Source of the DNA: Burkholderiales bacterium
GTDB lineage: Bacteria > Pseudomonadota > Gammaproteobacteria > Burkholderiales > Nitrosomonadaceae
Reading direction: 5' to 3'
Assembly: GCA_015075225.1 (NCBI GenBank)
Contig: JABTUQ010000001.1
Coordinates: 62,001 to 126,000 of the forward strand
Length of the DNA: 64,000 nucleotides
Positions 8,897-18,952 of the stretch are shown here, piece after piece (position 1 is the stretch's first letter; every line of letters begins with the position of its first letter). Under the pieces are notes generated by a model. That model did not search any database and was not told the origin of the DNA. It saw only the letters and a program-made list of their open reading frames with translations. The position numbers were made by a program, and so were the translations under genes.

Positions 8897-10062
8897 AGCT
8901 GGTGTTATGGATGCTGGCACTATTTGCAGCAGCAGCGGCCATTGTGCTGACTGCGTACTACAATACAGGCTCGGTGTTGTTTACGGTGCCGCCTTACAAG
9001 GTGGAACTGGCATTTAATACGTTCATTCTGGTGTTATTGTCTATTTTCATTTTGTTTTACATATTGCTGCGAACACTGGCCGGGTTATCCGGTATGCGCA
9101 ATAAAAAAGCCGAGCAATTGGCCTGGTCGGGCCTGAAAGCTTTTTTTGAAACTCGATATGATCAGGCTGCAACCATCGCGGAAAAAGCTTTCCGATTGGC
9201 TGACAAGCCGGTTTCCAAAGCGTTGAATGCTGTTTTGGCCGCACGATCTGCTCATCAACTGGGGAATTATGTCCAGCGTGATCATTTGTTGGCGTCCGCA
9301 AAAGAGCAAGCTCCAGCCGGGAGAGCGCTCCTTCTGATTACCGAGGTGGAGCTATTGCTGGATGAAGGGCGCCATGCTGCGGCACTCGCTGCTTTGCAGT
9401 CACTATATTCAACTGGCGGTCTGCAAAGTACAGCAATACTATTGCTGGAACTTAAGGCGCGCCAGATGGCAGGGCACTGGGATTCTGTGCTGGAGCTGAC
9501 GGAAGTGCTGGAAAATCGTTCCCTGGTTGACAGGGCATATATAAATAAATTGAAACACCGTGCTCATCTGGAAAATATCCGGAGCAATGCCAGGGATATT
9601 GCTTTGTTACGGAAATACTGGAGCAATTTGTCCAGCCAGGAAAAGCTGGATGGAGGGCTTGCAGTAGCAGCTGCCCGTGCAATGATTGCACAGGGAGATA
9701 ATGCTTCAGCTCAAAAAATTATTGAAAACAGTCTGGATGTCCGGCCTTATCCGGAGCTCGTGGCGTTATATGCCGATTGTAGAAGTAGTGTGGTGAGCTG
9801 GCAGATACAGCGAGCAGAAAGTTGGCTGGCAAAGCATCCCAATAATGCCGGTTTGTTATTGACGCTGGGGAAACTTTGCACTTATGGAGAGTTGTGGGGG
9901 AAGGCACAAAGTTATCTTGAAGCCAGTTTGTCAATTGAATCTGGATACCCGGTACACCTTGCTTTGGCGCAATTATTCGAAAAATTGAAAAAACCGGAGG
10001 CGGCTAGCGAACATTACCGCAAAGGGCTTGATTTCGCGTTAAAACAGATTGGAACAACCTGA
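8893..10062 (+). CDS. hemY: HemY-family TPR membrane protein
   Basis: A 389-residue protein with two N-terminal membrane segments (about 3-22 and 40-62) followed by a helical repeat domain of TPR type. This is the arrangement of the proteobacterial HemY family, which is unrelated to the Bacillus protoporphyrinogen oxidase of the same name. It is encoded with hemCDX and is thought to influence late heme synthesis, but its biochemical role is unsettled. Translation is coupled to hemX through a 4-bp overlap, and GGAGAGGG lies just before the start. Confidence 0.9.
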   Translation: MKLVLWMLALFAAAAAIVLTAYYNTGSVLFTVPPYKVELAFNTFILVLLSIFILFYILLRTLAGLSGMRNKKAEQLAWSGLKAFFETRYDQAATIAEKAFRLADKPVSKALNAVLAARSAHQLGNYVQRDHLLASAKEQAPAGRALLLITEVELLLDEGRHAAALAALQSLYSTGGLQSTAILLLELKARQMAGHWDSVLELTEVLENRSLVDRAYINKLKHRAHLENIRSNARDIALLRKYWSNLSSQEKLDGGLAVAAARAMIAQGDNASAQKIIENSLDVRPYPELVALYADCRSSVVSWQIQRAESWLAKHPNNAGLLLTLGKLCTYGELWGKAQSYLEASLSIESGYPVHLALAQLFEKLKKPEAASEHYRKGLDFALKQIGTT

Positions 10063-10074
10063 TTTCAGGCTGTT
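10053..10074. terminator. Hairpin at convergent hemY / reductase ends
   Basis: AACA-a-CCTG, loop ATTT, CAGG-c-TGTT forms a hairpin that covers the hemY stop codon and the stop codon of the convergent reductase gene. There is no strong T-run on either side, so it could be a bidirectional 3' end structure rather than a classical terminator. Confidence 0.4.
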
Positions 10075-11111
10075 GCTGGTTTGGAAGGAATAAATGCGTC
10101 GGAGAAAAAATTCTCACTTTGTAAACCGCGTTGTTGCGTGAAATCATCAAAGGCTGCTTTTACCATGGCGGGGGCACCGCAAGCGTAAATCTGGCAATCA
10201 GTCAGTGTTGCCATCTCATCTATTACGACTTGATGTACCAGGCCTGTTTTTCCTTGCCAGTTATCGGTCGCAAGGGGTTCAGATAATACCGGGATATAGC
10301 TGAAATTTTTGTTACCGGCTTCCCATTTTTCGGCCAAATCATTCAAATAGAGTCCTTCTTTGGTTCGTGCTCCCCAGTACAATCTGATTTTATTATGTGC
10401 AAAACGTGTATTTTCTGAATGGAGCATATGTTCCAGCATGCTTTTTACGGGAGCAAAGCCGGTACCACCAGCCAGAAAAATAATGGAGGTATCCTTTTTG
10501 GGAGCATCATGAAGAAAAAATGATCCAAGTGGACCTTCGAACCGGAGAATATCTTTTTCCTTCATGTGTGAGAAAACATACTCGGAAAATACTCCACTTG
10601 CATAATTACGCGTATGTAACTGCAAAAATTCGTCATCTCCAGGGGCATTTGCCAGAGAAAAACTGCGACGCTGACCGTCTTTCATCAAGATATCAATATA
10701 CTGTCCGGGCAAAAATTGCAGACGCTCGTTTGCTGGCAGTTTCAGATAGATGATCATAACGTCTGATGCGACATGCTCGAGTTTGTGCACACGACAGGGC
10801 ATGTTGCGAACCTTGATATCCTTGATCGCCTCGATTTCCTGGCACTCTATTTCCAGATCAGAGAGTGGCCGGGCACAGCAAAAAAGCGCCAATTGCTGAC
10901 TTTTTTCCTGCTCTGTCAAGGCCTCTTCGCTGTAAGTACCGTAGTCAACAATCCCTTGTATAATTTTTCCTTTGCATGTGCCACATGAACCGTTACGACA
11001 ACCATAGGGCAGGGATAATCCATGGCGTATTGCTGCTTCCAGAATGGTTTCGGATGGTTCGATAATAATGACGCGGCCGCTTGGCCTGAAGGTAATTTGA
11101 AAAGACCCCAT
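10065..11111 (-). CDS. Ferredoxin-domain NAD(P)H reductase (CDP-6-deoxy-glucoseen reductase-like)
   Basis: A 348-residue, three-domain iron-sulfur flavoprotein. The N-terminal plant-type 2Fe-2S domain has CRNGSCGTC near residues 38-46 and the fourth cysteine in FCCARP. The FAD-binding barrel has RSFSLANAP, and the C-terminal NAD(P)-binding domain has AGGTGFAP. Such proteins pass electrons from NAD(P)H through FAD to the iron-sulfur centre. Relatives are annotated as AscD/E3-type dehydratase reductases or as oxygenase reductases, but no dedicated partner lies nearby, so the acceptor is unknown. It is convergent with hemY and divergent from the epimerase gene. Confidence 0.85.
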   Translation of the reverse strand: MGSFQITFRPSGRVIIIEPSETILEAAIRHGLSLPYGCRNGSCGTCKGKIIQGIVDYGTYSEEALTEQEKSQQLALFCCARPLSDLEIECQEIEAIKDIKVRNMPCRVHKLEHVASDVMIIYLKLPANERLQFLPGQYIDILMKDGQRRSFSLANAPGDDEFLQLHTRNYASGVFSEYVFSHMKEKDILRFEGPLGSFFLHDAPKKDTSIIFLAGGTGFAPVKSMLEHMLHSENTRFAHNKIRLYWGARTKEGLYLNDLAEKWEAGNKNFSYIPVLSEPLATDNWQGKTGLVHQVVIDEMATLTDCQIYACGAPAMVKAAFDDFTQQRGLQSENFFSDAFIPSKPATA

Positions 11112-11139
11112 TGAAAAATATAGTGTGCGAGTACGAATT

Positions 11140-12042
11140 ATGAAAAATAGGTTATTGATTGTGGGGTGCGGTGATATTGCTGCAAGGGCAGCCGCCCTGC
11201 TTGGAAAGCACTACCAGCTGTTTGGTCTAAGTCGCAAAGCTGAAAATTACCGGAATTTGCGAGCTTTGGGCATCACGCCTATAGCGGGTGACCTTGATCA
11301 GCCCGCCAGTCTCAGGAAAATCTCCGGGCTTGCTCCCCACACCGTATTGCATCTTGCTCCGCCCCCAGGCGGTGGCGAACGTGACACACGCACCTTGCAT
11401 CTTCTGTCAGCACTTTCCCGGCATGCTGCAAAAATACAAAAAAGCATACTACCACAACAACTGGCCTATATCAGCACCAGCGGGGTTTATGGGAATTGCA
11501 ACGGTAACAGGGTCAGTGAAAATTATCCGGCTAGCCCGAAGAATGCGCGTGCATTCAGACGACTGGATGCAGAGCGCCAAATCAGAAGCTGGGGTATTCG
11601 TAACGGGGTGCGAGTATCTATTTTGCGAGTGCCGGGTATCTATGCACAGGATCGACTTCCAATCGAGCGTTTGAAACAGGGAACTCCAGCTCTATTGCCA
11701 GCTGAAGATAGTTACACCAACCATATCCACGCCGATGATCTGGCTCGCATTATCGAGGCAGTACTGCGTTTTGGCAGATCAGGCAGGATTTATAATGCCA
11801 GCGATGATTCTTGTCTGAAAATGGGAGAGTATTTTGATCTGGTAGCGGATCATTTCAACTTGCCACATCCAAAAAGAATTACCCGTCAGGAAGCCAGGGA
11901 AATGATTTCACCCAGCCTCCTGTCTTTCATGCTCGAATCAAGACGGCTGACCAATGAACGCATCAAACGAGAGTTGCGGGTCCGGTTACGTTATCCGACC
12001 GTTGCTGATTGTCTCGTCAGCATGAACAGGGATATCGATTAA
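11140..12042 (+). CDS. NAD-dependent epimerase/dehydratase-like protein (YeeZ type)
   Basis: About 300 residues of extended short-chain dehydrogenase fold. A Rossmann nucleotide-binding motif lies at the N-terminus (LIVGCGDIAARAA), an STSGVYG motif follows in the catalytic region, and HADDLARIIEA near residue 205 is typical of sugar-nucleotide epimerase relatives. The usual YxxxK is degenerate (ASPKNARAFRRLDAE), so the reaction is unclear. The reading frame is open from a GTG at 11125. I prefer ATG 11140 because it starts immediately before the Rossmann strand. The substrate is unknown. Confidence 0.75.
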   Translation: MKNRLLIVGCGDIAARAAALLGKHYQLFGLSRKAENYRNLRALGITPIAGDLDQPASLRKISGLAPHTVLHLAPPPGGGERDTRTLHLLSALSRHAAKIQKSILPQQLAYISTSGVYGNCNGNRVSENYPASPKNARAFRRLDAERQIRSWGIRNGVRVSILRVPGIYAQDRLPIERLKQGTPALLPAEDSYTNHIHADDLARIIEAVLRFGRSGRIYNASDDSCLKMGEYFDLVADHFNLPHPKRITRQEAREMISPSLLSFMLESRRLTNERIKRELRVRLRYPTVADCLVSMNRDID

Positions 12043-12105
12043 ATTATCCTGCAATTTTTGCCGTAATAGCCATGATCCAGGTTAAAAAATCAAAAGGAAA
12101 CGGAT

Positions 12106-13321
12106 ATGGCAACAATTGCTGCGGCAGAAAAGAAAATCAAGGAATTCAATTTTCTGTGGGAAGGAAAAGATAAGGCAGGCAAGGCTGTCAAAGGCGAAAT
12201 GCGTGCGGCAGGTACCGTTGTGGTGACTTCCACGCTGCGTCGTCAGGGCATCAGGGTGACCAAAATCGCCAAAGCCAAAGCCGGTGGAAAAATTACAGAT
12301 AAGGATATAACACTGTTTACCCGTCAACTGGCGACGATGATGAAATCTGGAGTACCATTGCTGCAAGCTTTTGATATTGTGGGTAAAGGGCATAGTAATC
12401 GTGCCGTTGGAAAACTGCTGATGGATATTAAATCCGAGGTGGAAACAGGTAGCAGCCTGGCCAATGCCTTCAAGAAACATCCACTTTATTTTGATTCTCT
12501 GTTTTGCAATCTGGTCGCGGCTGGAGAAGCAGCCGGTATTCTTGACAGCCTGCTGGACAGACTGGCTACGTACAAGGAAAAAATCCAGGCGATCAAGGGA
12601 AAAATCAAATCATCCTGTTTTGTCATATTCAATTGTGGTTGCGTTTGTCATTACTGCTGTAATCATGATATTCGTCATCCCCGCTTTTAAAGAATTGTTC
12701 CAGGGTTTTGGTGCGGATTTGCCAGCACCAACTTTACTGGTAATGACCATCTCCGATTTTTTTGTGGATTACTGGTGGGCAATCTTCGGGAGTGTTGGTG
12801 GTGGGCTTTATGCATTCTTCTACGTATGGAAACGCTCTGTCACAATGCAGCGTGTCATGGACCGCATGGTGCTGCTATTGCCGGTTTTTGGCGAAGTGAT
12901 TCGCAAGGCAACGATTGCGCGCTGGGCACGCACACTTTCAACCATGTTTGCTGCCGGTGTTCCTTTGGTTGAAGCGCTCAATTCAGTGGCTGGTGCGGCC
13001 GGGAACCAGGTATATTTCGAAGCCACCAAAAACATACAGAACGAAGTCAGTACCGGTAGCAGTCTGGTGGATGCAATGACGGCCACCAATGTATTTCCCT
13101 CCATGGTGTTGCAAATGGTATCCATCGGCGAGGAATCTGGTTCGCTTGATGCCATGCTCAGTAAAATCGCAGATTTTTTTGAAGCAGAAGTGGACGATGC
13201 CGTGGAGGCGCTTTCCAGTCTGATGGAACCGATGATCATGGTGGTGTTGGGAACATTGATTGGTGGGATGGTCGTCGCCATGTATCTGCCGATCTTCAAA
13301 ATGGGGCAGGTTGTTGGTTAG
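12106..13321 (+). pseudogene. pilC: Type IV pilus inner-membrane platform protein PilC, frame interrupted
   Basis: The GspF/PilC platform protein works with the PilB/PilT ATPases to build or retract type IV pili. The first frame (12106 to about 12615) holds the first GspF domain (FTRQLATMMKSGVPLLQ, AAGEAAGILD). The second frame (about 12640-13321) holds membrane segments and the second GspF domain (RWARTLSTMFAAGVPL, IGEESGSLD, and the closing PIFKMGQVVG). The family sequence KIKSSLF-ISIVVAFVITAV is restored if one C and one T are added in short runs between about 12612 and 12635, a net frame change of two missing bases. The restored protein would be about 404 residues, the usual length. No other part is damaged, so sequencing error is a real possibility. 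A good RBS (AAAGGAAA) precedes the start. It is followed by pilD. Confidence 0.88.
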
Positions 13322-13370
13322 TAGACAGCGGCCATTTCCAAAACTGAACCCGAGCCGGAACAGATAACAT

Positions 13371-14231
13371 ATGAACCTTATTAATACCCTGCACACTTCT
13401 CCTGCCTTTTTTGTTTCATTTGTAACAGTAATAGGGTTGGTCCTGGGCAGTTTTTTAAATGTTGTGATTCACCGGTTACCCGAGATGTTGAAGCGCGAAT
13501 GGCAAGCGCAATGCGCGGAACTACATGGGGAATCGGCAAAGACACTTCCGGCATATAATCTGGCCGTGCCACGTTCCGGTTGTCCGCAGTGTGGCCATAA
13601 AATTTCTGCAATTGAAAATATCCCGATTCTCAGTTATCTGTTTCTGCGTGGGCAGTGTTCTGGCTGTCATTCGCGTATTCCATTGACCTATCCCCTGGTT
13701 GAAGCATTAACAGCTACACTGAGCGGACTGGCTGCCTGGTATTTTGGATCTGGCGGAATCCTGTTTGTCGTTCTGATCTTTATCTGGGCAATGATAGCTC
13801 TGACTTTTATTGATCTGAACACCCAGCTGTTACCGGATAGTATTACCCAGCCATTATTGTGGGCAGGATTGATCGTGAATCTGCATCACGGTTTTACTGA
13901 CATCCATTCGGCAGTAATTGGCGCAATCGCGGGTTATCTCACACTCTGGAGTGTGTACTGGTTGTTCAAATTGCTGACTGGCAAGGAAGGTATGGGGTAT
14001 GGCGATTTCAAACTGTTGGCTGCAATCGGAGCTTGGCTGGGCTGGCAATTGCTGCCACTGGTTATTCTGTTTTCTTCCGTAGTGGGAGCTGTCATAGGTA
14101 CTGCATTGATTGTGACGGCGAATCACTCCAAAAATATGACCCTTCCTTTTGGGCCTTATCTGGCCGGTGGCGGTCTGATTGCCCTGTTCTGGGGTAATCA
14201 GATCAACCAGGCTTATCTGACCATGTTCTGA
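13371..14231 (+). CDS. pilD: Prepilin peptidase / N-methyltransferase
   Basis: An integral membrane aspartic peptidase that cleaves type IV prepilin leaders and methylates the new N-terminus. Visible features are the early GSFLNVVIHRLP motif, a four-cysteine zinc-type domain (CPQCGHK then CSGCHSR), the two active-site aspartate regions FIDLNTQLLPD and GYGDFKLLAAIGAW, and many membrane helices. The 286-residue length fits. Its place after pilC and before coaE is the common proteobacterial arrangement. Confidence 0.96.
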   Translation: MNLINTLHTSPAFFVSFVTVIGLVLGSFLNVVIHRLPEMLKREWQAQCAELHGESAKTLPAYNLAVPRSGCPQCGHKISAIENIPILSYLFLRGQCSGCHSRIPLTYPLVEALTATLSGLAAWYFGSGGILFVVLIFIWAMIALTFIDLNTQLLPDSITQPLLWAGLIVNLHHGFTDIHSAVIGAIAGYLTLWSVYWLFKLLTGKEGMGYGDFKLLAAIGAWLGWQLLPLVILFSSVVGAVIGTALIVTANHSKNMTLPFGPYLAGGGLIALFWGNQINQAYLTMF

Positions 14232-14234
14232 CCC

Positions 14235-14846
14235 ATGACACTCATTATCGGATTAACTGGTGGAATCGGCAGCGGTAAAACCAAAGCGGCTGATATATTC
14301 AAGCAATTGGGAGTCGGGATTATCGATGCCGATCAGATTGCCCATGAATTGACTCGCCCTGATGGGAAAGCGATTGATCCAATTCGCAAGATGTTTGGTG
14401 ATGGTGTCATCGGCGAAGATGGTTCGATGAATCGGGTCGCCATGCGCAAACTGGCATTTTCCGATACAACCGCCAGACACAAACTCGAATCCATTCTTCA
14501 TCCGCTGATTTACCAGGAAACCCAGCGACAACTATCGCTTATCCAGTCCGAATATGCGGTTCTGGTCGTTCCCTTATTGCTGGAAACAGGCAATTATCTC
14601 CAATTGATCAATCGGATACTGGTGATTGATTGTCCTGAATCCTTGCAAATTTCTCGCGCCATGCAGCGCAGCAAGCTGAGTGAGCAAGCTGTGCGTGATG
14701 TGATGGCCATACAATGCGCGCGGGATGAACGCCTGGCACAAGCAAATGATGTCATTGTGAACGATTCCAGCGAAGAACACCTGCAACAACAGGTACAAAA
14801 ACTGCACCAGATCTACCTTGATTTTGCCCGCAAACCCGATTTCTGA
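14235..14846 (+). CDS. coaE: Dephospho-CoA kinase
   Basis: Phosphorylates the ribose 3'-hydroxyl of dephospho-CoA, the last step of CoA synthesis. The P-loop GLTGGIGSGKT is at residues 6-16. The DADQIAHEL substrate motif and a HPLI segment in the CoA-binding region follow. At 203 residues it is normal for the family. It starts three bases after the pilD stop. Confidence 0.96.
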   Translation: MTLIIGLTGGIGSGKTKAADIFKQLGVGIIDADQIAHELTRPDGKAIDPIRKMFGDGVIGEDGSMNRVAMRKLAFSDTTARHKLESILHPLIYQETQRQLSLIQSEYAVLVVPLLLETGNYLQLINRILVIDCPESLQISRAMQRSKLSEQAVRDVMAIQCARDERLAQANDVIVNDSSEEHLQQQVQKLHQIYLDFARKPDF

Positions 14847-14885
14847 GTGATTCTGGTAAGATACTTGCATATTGGTTTCTATACT

Positions 14886-15674
14886 GTGCATCAAAACATC
14901 AATGTTATCTTGCCTACCGTGATCTGCTACGAATTACCGCTGAATGAACGAATCCGCATGCTGTTAAGGCTGGAGGATCTCTTTGACAAGATTGATTTTT
15001 TCTCGTCCAGGGATACCTCCTTCGAGCACAATACTGTCCTGGTGGCGCTATTTGAAATTCTCGACGTTACCAGCCGTTCTGATCTTAAATCGGATCTTCT
15101 GCAAGAGCTGGATAAACAACGGACCATGCTGGAAGGTTTGCGTAGTAACCCGGAAGTATCGGAAAAAGCACTCAACCACTTATTGCAGGATATCCGGGCA
15201 GCATTTCGTGGTTTGTTGGATATACCGGGCCGGATAGGCGGGCATTTGCGTGATGATGAATGGCTGATGAGCGTCAAACAGCGCATGAACATTCCCGGCG
15301 CCGCATGTGAATTTGATTTGCCAGCCTATCATTATTGGTTGAACCTGACGCCTGAAGAGCGCAGAGAGGATCTCAACAGCTGGATTGCTCCCTTTGCCCC
15401 GATTCGCAGCGGGATCAATATCGTGCTGAACATATTGCGGAATAGTGGCAGGAATTGTGGTTATACGGCAGTTCAGGGCGTGTTTCAGCAAGCTGGTTCG
15501 GAGCATCAGGCGCATCTTTTGAGATTACATATCAGCTGTGAATTTCCCTGTATTCCCGAAATCAGCGCCAACAAATATGCATTGAATATCCGTTTTGTTC
15601 CCTGGCGCTCAGAAAACAAAACAGAAATCTATGAAGAGGATATTCCTTTTGAGTTGACCTTCTGCAGTTTATAA
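14886..15674 (+). CDS. zapD: Cell division protein ZapD
   Basis: ZapD (YacF) cross-links FtsZ filaments at the division ring. The protein matches the family through ICYELPLNERIRMLLRLEDL near the N-terminus, an all-alpha first half and a beta-rich second half, and the coaE-zapD-yacG order known from E. coli. The frame is open from 14847. GTG at 14886 gives a start close to other family members, although no strong RBS decides the question. About 262 residues from this start. Confidence 0.88.
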   Translation: MHQNINVILPTVICYELPLNERIRMLLRLEDLFDKIDFFSSRDTSFEHNTVLVALFEILDVTSRSDLKSDLLQELDKQRTMLEGLRSNPEVSEKALNHLLQDIRAAFRGLLDIPGRIGGHLRDDEWLMSVKQRMNIPGAACEFDLPAYHYWLNLTPEERREDLNSWIAPFAPIRSGINIVLNILRNSGRNCGYTAVQGVFQQAGSEHQAHLLRLHISCEFPCIPEISANKYALNIRFVPWRSENKTEIYEEDIPFELTFCSL

Positions 15675-15690
15675 ATGCTGGTGCGAATGA

Positions 15691-15888
15691 TTGGTGGTGG
15701 AATTGAGTAAAGCTACGGTAGTAAATTGTCCTCAATGTGGAGAAGTAATTGTTTGGAGTCAATCCAGCAAATTTCGTCCCTTTTGTTCCGAGCGGTGCAA
15801 ATTGCTTGATCTTGGACAGTGGGCAAATGATACCTACCGGATACCGGAAGAAGAGCCATCATCTCTGGATGAACACCAGGAAGATTGA
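15691..15888 (+). CDS. yacG: DNA gyrase inhibitor YacG
   Basis: A small zinc-binding protein that inhibits DNA gyrase in E. coli. CPQCG near residue 13 and [14 protein letters not shown] after residue 30 form the four-cysteine zinc site and the family signature. The tail is acidic, as is common. Possible starts are TTG 15691, GTG 15694, GTG 15697 and TTG 15703, and none is clearly favoured. It lies last in the pilC-pilD-coaE-zapD-yacG run. Confidence 0.9.
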   Translation: MVVELSKATVVNCPQCGEVIVWSQSSKFRPFCSERCKLLDLGQWANDTYRIPEEEPSSLDEHQED

Positions 15889-15983
15889 GAGGGATACTGA
15901 TTGCTGTAGCACAAGCGCGGCTTTTAACCCAGAAATTCATTTGGGGCAGATTTTAATATTGCGCAACCGCATTCTGCCTGAAA

Positions 15984-17249
15984 TTAGATTTGCCGTTTCT
16001 GTGTGCCAATCGAATGCAGTGAATCCTGTTTGCTTTGATTATTTATATGCCATTTCCGAACCATAATCATGGTGGTGGATACGAACAGCCCAAACAGAAC
16101 TATTACGGTGTAAATATGCACGTCACACCAGATCAGTAGCGCATACAGTGACAGCATGGTAAGAATGCCCAGATTTTCATTGAAATTCTGAACGGCAATG
16201 GAATGTCCGGCGCCCATTAAAATATGCCCGCGATGTTGTAGCAACGCATTCATAGGTACCACGAAGAAACCGGCCAACCCCCCAATAATGATCAACAGCA
16301 CCACTGCAATCCATAGATCCTGAGCAGTAATCATAAGCATGACCACAATACCCATGGCAATGCCGAGCGGAATGACTTCCAGTGATCGCCGGAGAGAAAC
16401 CAGCCTCGCTGCCAGTACAGCCCCTATTGCGATGCCGACGGCAACAACTCCCTGGAGCATCGCTGCTTTGTTTAATGTATAGCCAAGAGCTGTTTCTGCC
16501 CATTTCAATACAATGAATTGCAGTGTGGCGCCAGCGCCCCAGAATAGCGTGGTGACAGCCAATGAAATCTGGCCCAGTTTATCGAACCACAACAGCTTTA
16601 CGCAGCGAACAAAATCATGAAACAGGAAAACCGGGTTTTTGTTGAGTATCCGGTGATCAATGCCGGTATCGGGGATAAACAGATTGGTCACAGCAGCGAT
16701 ACCATAAAACAGCATGATGATGATGATGCTGGCATCTACAGCTGTTTGAACCAGGGGGAGATCCAGCGAGAGCATAACCGTAGCAACTGACGGTGTAATG
16801 AGTAAACCGCCGATGACCGTGCCTAGAACAATTGAGGCGACAGTCAATCCTTCCATCCAGCCATTGGCAATCACCAGTTTTTCAGGGGGCAGCAATTCTG
16901 TAAGGATGCCGTATTTCGCCGGAGAATAAGCTGCTGCCCCCAGCCCGACAACTGCGTAAGCTCCCAGTGCAGAAAGCTGATGTGCCGCAAAGAATAAAAG
17001 CAGGCAGCCAACAATCTTGATTGTATTGCTGATAAGCATGACCCTGCCTTTGGCCATGGAATCGGCGAAAGCGCCAACCAGGGGAGCAAGCAATACATAA
17101 AACAGTACAAACACAAATTTAAGCATGGGAGTAAGGTACGCTGGCGCATGCAGGTCAATCAGCAGAGCAATGGCCACGACAAGTAGCGCGTTGTCTGCCA
17201 GCGATGAAAAAAATTGTGCCCCCATGATGGTATAAAACCCGCGTCCCAA
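15984..17249 (-). CDS. lplT: Lysophospholipid transporter LplT (MFS)
   Basis: A 421-residue major facilitator protein with about twelve membrane segments. The opening GRGFYTIMGAQFFSSLADNALL is nearly diagnostic of LplT, which flips lysophospholipids inward across the inner membrane for re-acylation. The start is a TTG preceded by AGGAG at a good distance (minus-strand reading at 17250-17260), and starting at the downstream ATG (17225) would remove the conserved opening. No fused or neighbouring aas acyltransferase is seen next to it, but an acyltransferase gene lies at 27122. Confidence 0.92.
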   Translation of the reverse strand: MGRGFYTIMGAQFFSSLADNALLVVAIALLIDLHAPAYLTPMLKFVFVLFYVLLAPLVGAFADSMAKGRVMLISNTIKIVGCLLLFFAAHQLSALGAYAVVGLGAAAYSPAKYGILTELLPPEKLVIANGWMEGLTVASIVLGTVIGGLLITPSVATVMLSLDLPLVQTAVDASIIIIMLFYGIAAVTNLFIPDTGIDHRILNKNPVFLFHDFVRCVKLLWFDKLGQISLAVTTLFWGAGATLQFIVLKWAETALGYTLNKAAMLQGVVAVGIAIGAVLAARLVSLRRSLEVIPLGIAMGIVVMLMITAQDLWIAVVLLIIIGGLAGFFVVPMNALLQHRGHILMGAGHSIAVQNFNENLGILTMLSLYALLIWCDVHIYTVIVLFGLFVSTTMIMVRKWHINNQSKQDSLHSIGTQKRQI

Positions 17250-17399
17250 ATTGTTCTCCTAATCTATTGATTGATACCTTGTAAAACCGGCCTCAGTTTT
17301 TTATCAGTGGCCATTTCAACTTTGCAGCGTTATATCATGAAAATCAGGCGAGACGAATTCCAGTTTCTTAAAAAACAACTTTCTATTCCGGAAGATTGA

Positions 17400-18866
17400 A
17401 TGACTCAAAAATCAAATCCGATTAATTCAAATCAATCTTTGACGGCAATGGAAAATGTACAAACCGCGATGGTGGACTTGCCAGCAAGACAACCGGCACC
17501 TTCTTTCCGGCAGGCAATTGTTTGTTTTTCAGGAATACTGTTTCTAATGGCCTTTGGTTTGTTTGTATATCAAATCAGCCTGCACATGCTGATTTTTCTT
17601 GTTTTGGTTTGGGTTGGCCTGCAAGCCCGTGTTTTGGGTTATTCGTTTGTTGCGATCCGCAACATGATGGACGAGGGCATCATCAAAGCCTTGCCGGCAA
17701 TTTATATTTTCATGCTCATTGGCATGATCATTGCCAGTTTCATGCAAAGCGGCACGATTGCAAGCCTGCTGTATTTTGGCCTTGATTGGCTTGATCCCTC
17801 ATTGTTTTTAGCCGCTGGATTCGTGGTGTGCAGCCTGATGTCGGTTGCAACTGGTACTTCCTGGGGTACTGCCGGTACCATCGGGGTGGTGCTGATTGGC
17901 TTGGGTGAATCCATGGGAATTCCATTGCCTTTGGTCGCCGGAATGATCGTCTCTGGAGCTACCTTTGGTGACAAATTGTCACCTGTCTCTGATACCACCA
18001 ACCTAGCTGCAATGAGTGCCGGCACACATCTTTACCGGCACATCGGTTCGATGCTGTATACCACGCTTCCCACATTCACGATTGTTCTGCTCATTTTTGT
18101 CATTTGGGGTTTGCAATATGGAAATGATCACTTGCCGCAAGCGCATTTGGCAGAAATCCGTCAAGCTTTGGCCAGCTCCTATCGTTTGGAAGGTGAAATA
18201 ACCCTATTGCCACTACTTGTCATGTTGGGCATGAGTATGAAACGCTATGCTGCTGAAGTCAGCATGACATGCAGTATTTTGCTGGCGGTATTGATTGCGG
18301 TGGTTTATCAGGGCAGGGATGGCGCCGATGTGATCAACGCATTATGGCTAAACGTACCCGGAAATACTGGCATTGCCAGTGTTGATGAATTACTTGGGCG
18401 TGGCGGGTTATACAGCATGGCCTGGACCTTGCTACTCTCCATCATGGCCTTGGCGTTAGGTGGTATTTTGCATCGGGCTGGTTTTTTGCAAGTGTTGCTG
18501 ATGCGGTTGATTACACCGATTCGCCGAACTGGCACGTTGATCGCGGCTACCATAACATCCGGCCTGGCAGGCAATCTGGTTATGGGCGAGGCCTATATCT
18601 CCATCATTCTGAGTTGTCAGGTATTCAAACCAGTTTTTCAGGAAAAGAATCTGGATCTGTCGGTATTGTCACGCTCAGTTGAAGAAGGTTCGACTTTGAC
18701 AACCGGCCTGATTCCGTGGACAACTGCCGGCATTTTTTACGCCGCAACACTGGGTGTGCCGGTGCTTGACTACGCCCCATATGCTTTGTTGAATGTGCTG
18801 AACCCCGTTATCTCGATCAGCATGGCGGTGTTGGGTATCGGTCTGTTGCAATCAAAAAGCAGATAG
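17400..18866 (+). CDS. nhaC: Na+/H+ antiporter, NhaC family
   Basis: A 488-residue membrane protein with around a dozen hydrophobic segments. The glycine- and serine-rich GTSWGTAGTIG, GATFGDKLSPVSDTTNLA and NLVMGEAYISI motifs are typical of NhaC antiporters, which exchange sodium for protons at the inner membrane. It has a hydrophilic N-terminal extension of about 35 residues. It is divergent from lplT. Some NhaC relatives move malate or lactate instead, so the substrate is inferred. Confidence 0.88.
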   Translation: MTQKSNPINSNQSLTAMENVQTAMVDLPARQPAPSFRQAIVCFSGILFLMAFGLFVYQISLHMLIFLVLVWVGLQARVLGYSFVAIRNMMDEGIIKALPAIYIFMLIGMIIASFMQSGTIASLLYFGLDWLDPSLFLAAGFVVCSLMSVATGTSWGTAGTIGVVLIGLGESMGIPLPLVAGMIVSGATFGDKLSPVSDTTNLAAMSAGTHLYRHIGSMLYTTLPTFTIVLLIFVIWGLQYGNDHLPQAHLAEIRQALASSYRLEGEITLLPLLVMLGMSMKRYAAEVSMTCSILLAVLIAVVYQGRDGADVINALWLNVPGNTGIASVDELLGRGGLYSMAWTLLLSIMALALGGILHRAGFLQVLLMRLITPIRRTGTLIAATITSGLAGNLVMGEAYISIILSCQVFKPVFQEKNLDLSVLSRSVEEGSTLTTGLIPWTTAGIFYAATLGVPVLDYAPYALLNVLNPVISISMAVLGIGLLQSKSR

Positions 18867-18952
18867 ATTGTCTGTGGGATGGAGCCTGGTGCATAACAAA
18901 CACTACAGCTTGTAAAACTGGATGTTGATATTTTTTATTTGGGAGGGTAGTT